DNA from: Opitutia bacterium
GTDB taxonomy: Bacteria; Verrucomicrobiota; Verrucomicrobiia; Opitutales; UBA953
Assembly (NCBI GenBank): GCA_003569165.1
Contig: BGOI01000015.1
Coordinates: 1 to 35,524 of the forward strand
Reading direction: 5' to 3'
Length of the DNA stretch: 35,524 nucleotides
A model generated the notes under the pieces. It had not been told where the DNA came from and made no database searches. It saw nothing but the letters and a program-made list of their open reading frames with translations. Both the position numbers and the translations under genes were made by a program. Shown here one piece after another: positions 1 through 8,820 of this stretch; within the stretch, counting starts at the first letter, position 1, and every line of letters begins with the position of its first letter.

Positions 1-1
1 C

Positions 2-1070
2 TACGGTCGCGACATCGTGGACGGTCCGGTCGATCACGGCTTTGACACCTTCTTCGGCATCAGCGCCTCGCTGGACATGCCGCCGTTCGTCTGGATCAAG
101 GATCGCCGTGTGACGGAGATCCCGAGCGCCACCAAGACCTGGCTGCGCACCGGCCCGGCTGGCCCGAAGTTCGAGGCCGTCGATGTACTGCCTTCCGTTA
201 TCGACCACTCCATCGCCTTCATCGAGGCGCAAAAGAAGGCCGATCCGACCAAGCCATTCTTCATTTATATCCCGCTGAACGCACCGCACACGCCCATCGT
301 CCCGACCAAGGAATTCCAAGGCACGAGCGGCATCAGCCCGTACGCTGACTTCGTGAAGCAGGTCGACCATGACGTCGGCCGCCTACTGGCATCATTGGAG
401 AAGCAGGGTCTGACGGAGAACACCCTTGTTGTCTTCACGGCCGACAACGGTTGCTCGCCCGCGGCGAATATTACCGAGCTGCAGAAGGCCGGTCATGAGC
501 CGAGCTACATTTACCGCGGCAACAAGGCCGACCTCTACGAAGGCGGTCACCGCGTGCCTTTCCTCGTGCGTTGGCCCGCCAAGGTGAAGCCGGCCGTGTC
601 CGCGGCGCTCATCGGCCAGTTCGACTTCCTCGCCACCTTCGCCGACATCACCGGGGCGCCGGTGCCGCCTGGCATGGGCGAAGACAGCGTGAGTTTCCTG
701 CCGGTCTTGCTTGGGGCCAAAGAGACCGTCCGCCAGGGCATCGTGAGCCAGTCGATCAACGGGAGCTTCGCGATTCGCGAGGGTAATTGGAAACTGCTCC
801 TGAGCGCCGGGTCTGCCGGTTGGAGTTCGCCTAAGCCCGGTCCCGAAGAAGCGGGCCTGCCTCCGGTGCAGCTCTACGACCTTTCGAAAGACCCCGGAGA
901 AAGAATAACCTCCAGGCTGAGTTCCCTGAACGCGTCGCGTCGATGAAGGCCGAGCTGGAGAAGCTCATCGCCCGTGGTCGCAGCACGCCGGGCCCGGACC
1001 TCGCGAACGACGTCCCTGTGCAGCTCATCAAGAAGAGCCCGCCGGTAAGGCCAAGGCCAAGAAGAAATGA
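2..1070 (+). CDS. Arylsulfatase (type I sulfatase family), 5'-truncated, two apparent frameshifts
   Basis: C-terminal part of a formylglycine-dependent sulfatase, which removes sulfate esters from glycans outside the cytoplasm. The frame is open from base 2; the N-terminus with the catalytic C/S-x-P-S-R site lies outside the window. Visible family hallmarks are GFDTFFGI near the start, the APHTP segment, VVFTADNG, and EGGHRVPFLVRWP before the C-terminal subdomain. The in-frame reading stops at 944-946. A one-base loss at the AAA run near 899-903 breaks the usual 'LYDLSKDPGEKNNL' C-terminus, and a second loss near 1043-1046 breaks a Lys-rich tail. Restoring both gives 356 residues from base 2 and a stop at 1068-1070 that overlaps the next ATG as ATGA. 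The family assignment is firm. Whether the frameshifts are real or sequencing errors is open, but the restored ATGA overlap favours errors. Confidence 0.85.
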
Positions 1071-1918
1071 GGGCCTTGCTCGCCATCGTTCTGCTCACGG
1101 CTTCGGCCTATGGGGCTAGCACCAAGGTCCCGGAGGGGGTTAAGGTGCTGCGTGATCTCGAATACGCGCAGGTCAAGGGGGTCAGCCTCAAGTTGGATCT
1201 CTACCGTCCGTCGGCCATGCCCTCGGCGCCCATGCCCTTGGTCATCTGGGTGCATGGCGGAGGCTGGAGCAACGGTACCAAAACGAATTGTCCTGCCGTT
1301 TGGTTGGCGACTAAAGGGTACGCCGTCGCCAGTCTGGATTTCCGGCTATTGCCCGAGCATCCTTGGCCGGCACAAATCGAGGATCCGATCGCGGCGCTCC
1401 GCTGGTTGCGCCAAGAGTCCGGAAAATACGGCTATGATGCCGAACGTTCTGCCGCGATGGGTGGTTCCTCGGGCGGTCATGTGGTGGCCCTTTGGGGCAC
1501 CCTGCCTATACCCGCGGAAGACAAGGTGAAGGCCGTGGTGGACTTGTATGGTCCGACCGACCTCCTGACAATGCCCCCGAACGTGCTCTCGGAAAAGCGC
1601 ACGCGCGCCGATCTCGCCAAAGCCAATGGCGCGTTATTGCTTGGGGGCATCGTCATGGACCAGCCCGAGAAGGCGAAGGCCGTCAGCGCCTTGCATCAGG
1701 TGACCAAGGATGATGTCCCTTTCTTGATCATGCATGGTATGGACGATACCGGCGTGCCCGTCGATCAGAGCGAGCGCCTGCATGCGGCGCTCAAGGCCGC
1801 CGGCGTCGAATCGACTTTGAAGCTGATTCCCGGCGCAGGGCACGGCGGCAAGGAGTTCGACTCACCGGAGTCGAGGGCGCTGATCCAGGGATTCCTGGAC
1901 AAGCACCTCCGACGTTAG
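1067..1918 (+). CDS. Secreted alpha/beta-hydrolase esterase (acetylesterase / BD-FAE-like)
   Basis: Predicted 283-residue carboxylesterase of the hormone-sensitive-lipase/BD-FAE type, expected to remove acetyl or other short acyl (possibly feruloyl) groups from carbohydrates. Residues 1-17 form a signal peptide ending near AYG. The oxyanion-hole motif HGGG is at 63-66, the nucleophile elbow GSSGG centres on Ser135, the acid is probably Asp227 in HGMDD, and the base is His259 in GAGH. Length is typical for secreted single-domain members. The start ATG overlaps the restored sulfatase stop as ATGA, so translation is probably coupled and the two enzymes should work on the same substrate. The exact ester cannot be told from sequence. 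Confidence 0.88.
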   Translation: MRALLAIVLLTASAYGASTKVPEGVKVLRDLEYAQVKGVSLKLDLYRPSAMPSAPMPLVIWVHGGGWSNGTKTNCPAVWLATKGYAVASLDFRLLPEHPWPAQIEDPIAALRWLRQESGKYGYDAERSAAMGGSSGGHVVALWGTLPIPAEDKVKAVVDLYGPTDLLTMPPNVLSEKRTRADLAKANGALLLGGIVMDQPEKAKAVSALHQVTKDDVPFLIMHGMDDTGVPVDQSERLHAALKAAGVESTLKLIPGAGHGGKEFDSPESRALIQGFLDKHLRR

Positions 1919-1927
1919 GCCGCCGGA

Positions 1928-2389
1928 TCAGTCGGCTAGCTGCGCAAGTAGCTTGAGCGTCTCGACTGGCGACTTATGCGTCGAAGCGGCGTTGTGCAAG
2001 CCGAGGGGGAGCATCTCGATCGCGATGGACTTCAGTTCGTCCAGGCGGGCGCAGAGCTTGTTGAGGCTAGCATCGGCTTCCTTTTCGTCGGCCCACACGT
2101 CGTAGATGGTCACCATCTCACCGGGTTTATCGCCGTCGATCTCGCCTTCGCCGACCTCGTAGTCGCAGTCGAGCAGCTCGTCCCAGAAGTTGGCGTCGAG
2201 GTCGAGGGCGTCCTCGAGTTCATAGAGACGGATGCCGCTCATCCACTCGTTGAGGAGCGTGAAGGCCTCGCGATGAGCGGGCAGCACTTCGGTGAACGTG
2301 TCACGGATGCCGACCGCGATGAGCGTCAGGCCGTCGACGGTATCGCCCAGCTGGGGGCCATCGAAGGGAGGAGTCGGTTCGGAGGACAT
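1928..2389 (-). CDS. Hypothetical acidic protein, 153 aa
   Basis: I do not recognise a family. The protein is acidic (many Asp/Glu, for example the DALDLDANFWDELLDCDYE stretch around residues 60-80), has no signal peptide or membrane segment, and is probably a soluble cytoplasmic protein. An ATG at 2389 is preferred over a TTG two codons upstream. No clear Shine-Dalgarno precedes it. It lies 42 bases downstream of the sugar isomerase-like gene on the same strand and is probably co-transcribed with it, and it converges on the esterase gene with only 9 bases between stops. Codon use matches the neighbours, so the reading frame is likely real. Confidence 0.65.
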   Translation of the reverse strand: MSSEPTPPFDGPQLGDTVDGLTLIAVGIRDTFTEVLPAHREAFTLLNEWMSGIRLYELEDALDLDANFWDELLDCDYEVGEGEIDGDKPGEMVTIYDVWADEKEADASLNKLCARLDELKSIAIEMLPLGLHNAASTHKSPVETLKLLAQLAD

Positions 2390-2431
2390 GCGCAAAAGGG
2401 ATGCGTTACGGGGCCGGGAGAGCCAGCCAAA

Positions 2432-3295
2432 TCAGGCTGTGATCTCGGTCAGGAGCTTTTCGAGGCCCTTGCCGTAGCGGATGTAGGAGTCGAAGCGTTC
2501 CTGGGGTGAGGCTTTGGTGCCTTCTCCAAGGTGGACGATGCTGGCGACGTGCGGCTCGATGGACACGCCGGCTTTGTAGCCGTTGCGGATGAGGTCGGTG
2601 AGGATTTCGCGGACGAGTGCGTCGCCTTCGCCAGCGTAAGTGAACGCGCTGCTCTTGCCTCCGGCCGGGTTGCGACGGCAATCCTTGATATGGACGTATT
2701 CGACATACGGCAGAATCTCGCGGTAGAACGGCATCGTCTCCTGGCCGTAGGACACCGTGTTACCGATGTCGAAGAGGTAGCGGACGTTCGGATGGTCGAC
2801 GCTTTCGATGAAGCGACGGGCGTGCGTGCCGGACAGGCCGCCCCAGCCTTCGCAGTTCTCGTGGAGCAACATGATCCCACCGTCGGCGGCGAGCTTCGCC
2901 ATCTCCTTGTAGCGACGGACACCTTCATCGCGCCAGACGTCTTCCGAGACTTCGCCGCGGACCCAGCTCATGGTGCGCACGAACTTGGTGCCGGTGCGCT
3001 GCATGCGCGGGATGAGTACTTTGAGGTCGGCGAGGTCGGTGGCGAAGTCTCCGGTGATGGGTCGGCTCCAGTTGCCGATAGCGGAGGCGTAGCTGCTGAC
3101 GCGCATGCCGGCGGATTCGGTCTTCTCGATAGACTGCTTGAACTCATCGTCGCTCACGGCCGGGCCAGAGAACTGCTTGCCGTTAAGGAGGCGGAGCTCG
3201 AGGGCCTTCCAGCCGAGGGCCTGATGCGCGGCAATCTGTCCGTCGATGTCGTCAGCGGCTTCATCGGCGAGGCCGGAGAGGGGGAAGGGGGACAT
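2432..3295 (-). CDS. Sugar phosphate isomerase/epimerase-like TIM-barrel protein
   Basis: A 287-residue xylose-isomerase-like TIM barrel (AP endonuclease 2 superfamily), cytoplasmic, predicted to isomerise or epimerise a sugar or sugar acid. Candidate metal ligands follow the family spacing: Glu146 in LLHEN, Asp176 in FDIGN, His202 in YVHIKD, and Glu247 in SIEPH. The open frame continues far upstream as a shadow of the neighbouring gene, but the barrel starts just after the ATG at 3293-3295 (MSPFPLSGLADE), and no ATG/GTG/TTG lies within the roughly 35 preceding codons. No Shine-Dalgarno is visible; the leader carries a 12-bp repeat on the opposite side of the ATG. The context suggests catabolism of sugars released by the adjoining secreted hydrolases, but the substrate is unknown. 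Confidence 0.85.
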   Translation of the reverse strand: MSPFPLSGLADEAADDIDGQIAAHQALGWKALELRLLNGKQFSGPAVSDDEFKQSIEKTESAGMRVSSYASAIGNWSRPITGDFATDLADLKVLIPRMQRTGTKFVRTMSWVRGEVSEDVWRDEGVRRYKEMAKLAADGGIMLLHENCEGWGGLSGTHARRFIESVDHPNVRYLFDIGNTVSYGQETMPFYREILPYVEYVHIKDCRRNPAGGKSSAFTYAGEGDALVREILTDLIRNGYKAGVSIEPHVASIVHLGEGTKASPQERFDSYIRYGKGLEKLLTEITA

Positions 3296-3307
3296 GGCGG
3301 AAGAAAG

Positions 3308-3367
3308 GAGGACTGAATTGATGGCTGAAAGGAGGGCTGAATCGAGGACTGAATTGAAAGGGTAATT
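3308..3367. repeat. 12-bp imperfect tandem repeat, 4-5 units
   Basis: Consecutive 12-mers read GAGGACTGAATT (3308), GATGGCTGAAAG (3320), GAGGGCTGAATC (3332), GAGGACTGAATT (3344) and a degenerate GAAAGGGTAATT (3356). Units 1 and 4 are identical. The array occupies the divergent gap between the isomerase-like gene (start 3295) and the esterase-peptidase gene (start 3425), so it lies in the leader or promoter zone of one or both. It could be an operator array or a simple replication-slippage product; nothing in the sequence decides. Confidence 0.75.
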
Positions 3368-3424
3368 CAGGCAGGTTGGAGGGATGGGCTTGCGGGGGAG
3401 CGGAGATGGGCGGATAAATTCCTT

Positions 3425-5017
3425 ATGAGATTCGCCCCGATCTTGCTCTGCTGGTCCCTCTTGTGCGTCGCTGCAGAACCAGCCCGTAAGCTCAAGGTCT
3501 TCATCCTGGCCGGGCAGTCCAATATGGAAGGCCAGTCGGTCGTCGACCTGACCGGACGCGATTACAACGAAGGGAAGGGCACCTTGGTCGAGGTGATGGC
3601 CCGCCCGGGCAACGCCGAGCGCTATGCCCACCTCCGCGATAAGGACGGCAAATGGGTCGTACGTCAGGATGTCTGGGTGCGCTATCAGCGTGAAAAGCAA
3701 CCTCTCCTAGTCGGCGGATTGTCGGTCGGCTACGCCGTGTACGGCGGCAAGCATCACTTCGGGCCTGAGTTCCAGTTTGGCCATGTCGTCGGAGAGGCCT
3801 ACCGCGATCAGGTCCTGCTCATCAAGACCGCTTGGGGAGGTAAGAGCCTCTACCGCGATTTCCGCCCGCCCAGCGCGGGCGGCGTGGTCGGTCCGTATTA
3901 CACGAAGATGGTCGCCGAGGTCCGTGCGGCTCTGGCGAACTTGAAGAAAGATTTTCCGGCCTACGACGGCTCCCCGGTCGAGCTGGCTGGCTTCGTCTGG
4001 TATCAGGGATGGAACGACGGCGTGAATCCGAAGACCGCCGTCCCGGAATACGAGCAAAACCTCGCGCACTTGATCCGCGATGTCCGCAAGGAGTTCGGGG
4101 AGCCGAAGCTCCCCGTGATCGTCGGCGAGCTGACCGGTGCCTGGGTCGACGCGCCGAAGGAGTGGACGGCTTTGCGTAAGGCGCAGGCGAACGTGGCGGA
4201 ATATCCTGAGTTTAAGAACAACGTCGTGTTTGTGCCGACTCGTGACTTCGTCCGCAAGGCGGAGGACTCGCCTAATCCTAGCCACGGGCATCATGAGTTT
4301 GGCAACGCCGAGACCTATTTCCTTGTCGGTGACGCCTTGGGTAAGGCCGCGGTACAGATGGCCGGACGCGATCGCCAGGTGCGCGATATCCGCGGATGGA
4401 CCCTGCGCATCGACGAGCGACTGATTGCCCGAGACCCGGCGATGGTCGAGAAGGCCGTCGGGTTGCTGGATAAGCACCTCGAGACGATTGTGCGCCTGGT
4501 GCCCGCAAAGGCCGTCGCGGAACTGAAGAAGACGACGTTGAATTTTACGCTCCCTTATCCCGGTGTCCGCCCAACGGCCGAGTATCACGGGGGATTGGAG
4601 TGGGTGAAGCAGTCTGGGCGCGAGATCGCCTTGGCGAAGTCAGTCGAATTCACGATGATCGACCGCCTAGAGGCGGAGACCAAGCGAATGCCCGTTGTGG
4701 TGCTGCATGAGTTGGCGCACGCGTTTCACGACAAGGTCGTGCCGGGCGGATATCAGAATCGCGATATCCTCGGCGCCTATCAAAAGGCCAAGGCATCTGG
4801 AACCTATGACGCCGTAAAGCGTTGGACTGGCGAGAAGCTCGTGGACAAGCCAGCCAAGGCCTACGCAATGAACAACCAGATGGAGTATTTCGCCGAGAGC
4901 ACGGAATCGTACTTCGATCGCAATGACTTCGAGCCGTTCAATCGGGCCGAACTGCTGGCGAAGGACCCCGCCATGCTCAAGGTCGTCGAGAAAATCTGGG
5001 GGATTGCCGAAAAGTGA
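3425..5017 (+). CDS. Fusion: sialate O-acetylesterase-like (SASA) domain + HExxH zinc metallopeptidase domain
   Basis: A 530-residue secreted protein with a signal peptide (about residues 1-17, ending CVAAEPA). Residues 22-315 form an SGNH-type sialate-acetylesterase-like domain: catalytic Ser32 in AGQSNMEG, the WYQGWND block at 192-198, and a His-rich HGHHEFGN near 287-294 that would supply the catalytic base. Residues 320-530 are a second domain with a gluzincin-like signature: HELAH at 428-432 (His428, Glu429, His432) and a downstream NQMEYFAES at 484-492 where a Glu (491 or 487) is the probable third zinc ligand. This layout recalls the lethal-factor/PPEP type of peptidase, but the assignment is tentative. 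The product is probably periplasmic or secreted. The esterase should remove acetyl groups; the peptidase substrate is unknown. Confidence 0.82.
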   Translation: MRFAPILLCWSLLCVAAEPARKLKVFILAGQSNMEGQSVVDLTGRDYNEGKGTLVEVMARPGNAERYAHLRDKDGKWVVRQDVWVRYQREKQPLLVGGLSVGYAVYGGKHHFGPEFQFGHVVGEAYRDQVLLIKTAWGGKSLYRDFRPPSAGGVVGPYYTKMVAEVRAALANLKKDFPAYDGSPVELAGFVWYQGWNDGVNPKTAVPEYEQNLAHLIRDVRKEFGEPKLPVIVGELTGAWVDAPKEWTALRKAQANVAEYPEFKNNVVFVPTRDFVRKAEDSPNPSHGHHEFGNAETYFLVGDALGKAAVQMAGRDRQVRDIRGWTLRIDERLIARDPAMVEKAVGLLDKHLETIVRLVPAKAVAELKKTTLNFTLPYPGVRPTAEYHGGLEWVKQSGREIALAKSVEFTMIDRLEAETKRMPVVVLHELAHAFHDKVVPGGYQNRDILGAYQKAKASGTYDAVKRWTGEKLVDKPAKAYAMNNQMEYFAESTESYFDRNDFEPFNRAELLAKDPAMLKVVEKIWGIAEK

Positions 5018-5103
5018 GGTCAGTTCACCGATTCTTAAGGTTAGATTAAGGGGTCTGGGATTGAAAGCCGCAGGCGGATGCAGGCTAATTGATGGGATTT
5101 GCC

Positions 5104-8100
5104 ATGAACACGTTCATCCGTCTCGTTCTCGTCCTGCTTGCCGTCTCCTCTTTCGCGGCGGAGACCGTCCAGCGGTTGTCTACCGGTTGGGAATATTATC
5201 AAGGCACCCTGGGGAGTACCTGGGAGGTCTGGCGTGGCGATGCCGCCAGCGATAACGTCACATGGTCCCCCGTTGCCTTGCCGCATTGCTTCAATGGTCG
5301 CGACTCGGTCGACCCGGACGTCCGCTACTATCAGGGTCAGGGCTGGTATCGCACCAAGCGTAAGATCGCTAACCCCTATCCGAACGGCCGCACACTGCTG
5401 AAGTTCGACGGTGCCGGACAGAGGTCCGAGGTCTTCGTTTACACGACCAAAGTCGGCGCCCATGTCGGCGGTTACGACGAGTGGACGGTGGATATCACCG
5501 ATGAAGCAGCCAAGGCGGCCGCCCGTCCGGACTTCAAGGGTGAGGTGCCCGTCGCGGTGCTTTGCGATAATTCGCGTGATGCCGAGAGCATTCCCTCCGA
5601 CCTCAGTGACTTCAATCGCTACGGTGGCATTTATCGCCATGTTAGCCTAATCTACGTGCCCGCTATCTCGGTCGCCCGCGTCGGCGTATCCGCTACTGTC
5701 AAAGGTTCCTCGGGCGAGGTCGCCATTCAGGTCCGGCTGTCTAATCCGCAGGCACTGGCCGACGACGTCACCTGCGAAGTCGTGGTGACCGATCCGGCGG
5801 GCAAGGTCGCCTATCGCTCCGAGAATGCGGCGGTCTCCGCCTCCCTCGGAGGCATCACCGCTAAGATCGCCCTGGAGAATCCGGCGCTTTGGTCCCCGAA
5901 ATCTCCGCAGCTCTACCGTGCGACGGTGACCCTCCGTTCTAAGCATGGCGAACAGGTCGTCGCCGAGCCCTTTGGTTTCCGCAGCGTCGAATGGGTCGAG
6001 CACGGCCCTTTTAAACTTAACGGCGAACGCCTGCTGCTTAAGGGCACGCATTACCACGAGGATCATGCCGGCGTGGCCGCCGCCGTACCGGACGAGGTTG
6101 TTCGTCAGACCCTTGTAGCCATCAAGGACATGGGCGCGAATTTCGTGCGCCTCGGCCATTATCAGCAGGCTCCGCTGGTCCTGAAACTCTGCGATGAGCT
6201 TGGCCTCTTGGTTTGGGAAGAGATTCCGTGGTGTCGTGGCGGCATCGGCGGCGACCAATACAAGCAGCAGTGCCGCGACATGCTCAAGGCCCTCATCGAG
6301 CAGCATGGTAACCATCCGTCCGTCATCATGTGGGGCCTCGGCAATGAGAACGATTGGCCTGGCGACTTCGAAAAGCAGGACAAGGAGGGTATCCGCGCCT
6401 TCATGAAGGAGCTGAATGACCTCTCGCATAAGCTTGATCCGTCGCGTCCTACGACGATTCGCCGCTGCGATTTCTGTAAGGATATCGTCGACGTCTATTC
6501 CCCAAGTATCTGGGCTGGCTGGTATTCGGGCCGTTACACCGAATATGCCGCTTCCGCCGAGAAGGCCCTGAAGGACACCCAGCATTTCTTCCACGCCGAG
6601 TGGGGTGGCGATAGCCACGCCCGCCGTTTCTCCGAAGAGCCCGAGAAGCTGATCGAAAAGGTCGCCGTGGGCGAAGGCACCGCCGAGAAGGGGAAGGCCT
6701 ACAAGAAGACTGGCGGCAAGGTTCGTATGTCCAAAGACGGCGATTGGTCCGAGAGCTACATGATCAATCTCTTCGACTGGCATCTCAAGGAGCAGGAGAA
6801 GATGCCGTGGCTGACGGGCAGCGCCCAGTGGATCTTCAAGGACTTCGCTACTCCGCTGCGTCCGGAGAATCCCGTGCCCCGTGTGAATCAGAAGGGCGTC
6901 GTCGAACGCGATGGGACCCCGAAGGAAAGCTATTACGTCTTCCAGAGCTATTGGGCGGAGAAGCCCATGGTGCGACTCCTCGGCCATGAGTGGCCGGTAC
7001 GCTGGGGTAAGCCTGGTGAAGCCAAGGAGATCCGAGTCTATTCTAACTGCACCGAAGTCGAGCTCTTCGCCGATGGTAAGAGCCTCGGCGTCAAGAAGCG
7101 CGACAGCCAGGATTTCCCCGCCGCCGGCCTGCGTTGGAACGTCGTTCTCAAGGACGGTCCGAACAAGCTGCGCGCGGTCGCCAAGTCTGTCGCTGGTGAT
7201 CTCGTCGATGAGATGACCCTTGGTTACCAATCCAAGCCGTGGGGTAAGCCGGCCAGACTCACCCTGACTGAGTTAGCTCAGAAGGATGGCGTCGTCACGA
7301 TCGAAGCCCGGATGGCTGATGCCGAGGGCGTGCCTTGTCTCGACTGCTCTAATATCGTTCGTTTCGGCATGGTTGGGGATGGTCAACTCCTCGATAATCT
7401 CGGCACATCGACCGGCTCTCGTGTCGTGCAGATGTACAACGGTCGGGCGCAGATCAGCGCCAAGGTCACGGGACACAAGGCCGTGTTCAGCGCTTCCTCC
7501 GAGGGCCGCCGCACCCAGTTCCTGAACGTCGAAAACAAGTCGGTGACTGTGTCCGCTCCGAAGGCTGATGGCGCCAAGCCCAAGGCCGAGAAGCCCGACG
7601 CTAAGTCGAAGTCGAAGTCGAAGGCCAAGGCTGAGGCCGCTCCGGCCGCCGCCGCCGGTGCCGGTGCGCCTGTCCTCCCTAAGGTCAGCGTCGACGTCGC
7701 TACCATCGATCGTGAGCGTATTTTTAAGGCTGCCGAGAAGGCTCTGACGCAGGCACCGGTCAGCCTCACTGCTTTCCCGGCCAAGCTCAGCGAGGGCGGA
7801 GTCAATGACTTCTATTCCAATGGCGACTACTGGTGGCCGGATTCCACGAAGCCGAATGGCCTCCCGTATATCCGCCGTGACGGCCAGACCAATCCGGAGA
7901 ATTTCAGCCAGCATCGCCTGGTCGTGAAGACCCTGCGCGATTCCGTCTCGGCGCTCGCCGCTGCCTATCAGGTCACCGGCGACGACAAGTATGTCGTCAA
8001 GGCCGCCGAATTACTGCGCGTGTTCTTCCTGGATGCCAAGCTGCGCATGAATCCGAATCTTGATTTCGCGCAGGCCGTCCCGGGTGTCTCGCCGGGCCGC

Positions 8101-8778
8101 GGCATCGGCATCATTGACGCATTGCATCTGATCGAAGTGCCTGCCGCCGTTAAGGCCCTCGAGCGGTCGCCGGCTTTCCCGGCCGGTATGGCCAAGGATC
8201 TCCGCGGCTGGTTCCGCAAACTGGCCGAGTGGATGGTCACCAGCAAGAACGGCAAGGAAGAGGCCGCTGCGAAAAATAACCACGCCGTGGCCTTTTATCT
8301 GCAGCTCGCCGTCTACGCTGATTTCATCGGCGACCAAGAGAAGCTCGCCGCCTGCCGTAAGCAGTACAAGGAAGTCTTCGTGGGTAAGCAGATGGCCGTC
8401 GATGGTGGGTTCCCGCTGGAGCTGGCTCGCACCAAGCCTTACGGCTACTCGATCTTCCAGTTAGATAACATGGTGCTCCTTTGCCAGGTGCTCTCGACCA
8501 AGGAAGACAACCTGTGGGAGTTTACGCTGCCGGACGGTCGCGGTATCCGTAAGGCCGTGGCTTTCCTCTATCCGTTCCTCGCCGATAAATCCAAGTGGAC
8601 CCTCAAGCCCGATGTCCAAGCGTGGGAGGGTTGGCCGGCCCGTCAGCCCAGCCTTCTTTTGGCTGGTCGCCAGTTCGGGGAGACGGACTATCTCGATCTT
8701 TGGAAGAAATTACCGTCCGATCCGACCGACCCCGAAGTGCAGCGCAACATCGGCGTGACCCAGCCGGTCCTCTGGTAA
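5104..8778 (+). CDS. Fusion: GH2 glycoside hydrolase (beta-galactosidase/glucuronidase-like) + alginate-lyase-like polysaccharide lyase
   Basis: About 1224 residues from the ATG at 5104, whose first 20 residues are a clear signal peptide; an ATG at 5092 and a TTG at 5089 are alternative starts. The N-terminal half is a GH2 enzyme: a sugar-binding jelly roll, an Ig-like domain, then the TIM barrel with acid/base Glu415 in GLGNEN and nucleophile Glu499 in HAEWGG, followed by C-terminal Ig-like domains. A Lys/Ala/Pro-rich linker (about 815-862, with AAGTCG triplicated at 7603-7620) leads to an alpha/alpha-barrel of the alginate lyase family: NDFYSNGDYWWPD and PYIRRDGQTNPE near its start, NNHA with His1060 and Tyr1113/Tyr1115 as candidate catalytic residues. 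It most resembles PL38/PL5-type lyases acting on uronate polymers. Fusing an exo-glycosidase to a lyase suggests sequential attack on one polymer. Specificities are not determinable here. Confidence 0.88.
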   Translation: MNTFIRLVLVLLAVSSFAAETVQRLSTGWEYYQGTLGSTWEVWRGDAASDNVTWSPVALPHCFNGRDSVDPDVRYYQGQGWYRTKRKIANPYPNGRTLLKFDGAGQRSEVFVYTTKVGAHVGGYDEWTVDITDEAAKAAARPDFKGEVPVAVLCDNSRDAESIPSDLSDFNRYGGIYRHVSLIYVPAISVARVGVSATVKGSSGEVAIQVRLSNPQALADDVTCEVVVTDPAGKVAYRSENAAVSASLGGITAKIALENPALWSPKSPQLYRATVTLRSKHGEQVVAEPFGFRSVEWVEHGPFKLNGERLLLKGTHYHEDHAGVAAAVPDEVVRQTLVAIKDMGANFVRLGHYQQAPLVLKLCDELGLLVWEEIPWCRGGIGGDQYKQQCRDMLKALIEQHGNHPSVIMWGLGNENDWPGDFEKQDKEGIRAFMKELNDLSHKLDPSRPTTIRRCDFCKDIVDVYSPSIWAGWYSGRYTEYAASAEKALKDTQHFFHAEWGGDSHARRFSEEPEKLIEKVAVGEGTAEKGKAYKKTGGKVRMSKDGDWSESYMINLFDWHLKEQEKMPWLTGSAQWIFKDFATPLRPENPVPRVNQKGVVERDGTPKESYYVFQSYWAEKPMVRLLGHEWPVRWGKPGEAKEIRVYSNCTEVELFADGKSLGVKKRDSQDFPAAGLRWNVVLKDGPNKLRAVAKSVAGDLVDEMTLGYQSKPWGKPARLTLTELAQKDGVVTIEARMADAEGVPCLDCSNIVRFGMVGDGQLLDNLGTSTGSRVVQMYNGRAQISAKVTGHKAVFSASSEGRRTQFLNVENKSVTVSAPKADGAKPKAEKPDAKSKSKSKAKAEAAPAAAAGAGAPVLPKVSVDVATIDRERIFKAAEKALTQAPVSLTAFPAKLSEGGVNDFYSNGDYWWPDSTKPNGLPYIRRDGQTNPENFSQHRLVVKTLRDSVSALAAAYQVTGDDKYVVKAAELLRVFFLDAKLRMNPNLDFAQAVPGVSPGRGIGIIDALHLIEVPAAVKALERSPAFPAGMAKDLRGWFRKLAEWMVTSKNGKEEAAAKNNHAVAFYLQLAVYADFIGDQEKLAACRKQYKEVFVGKQMAVDGGFPLELARTKPYGYSIFQLDNMVLLCQVLSTKEDNLWEFTLPDGRGIRKAVAFLYPFLADKSKWTLKPDVQAWEGWPARQPSLLLAGRQFGETDYLDLWKKLPSDPTDPEVQRNIGVTQPVLW

Positions 8779-8820
8779 GACGGGGTTGTCATCCATCGAT
8801 TCACCGGAATGCTGGCCACC

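Noticed and set aside
5647-7230. Long minus-strand open frame inside the GH2 gene (527 codons)
   Set aside because: It is the antisense shadow of a clear GH2 domain with catalytic residues; no protein family features are seen.
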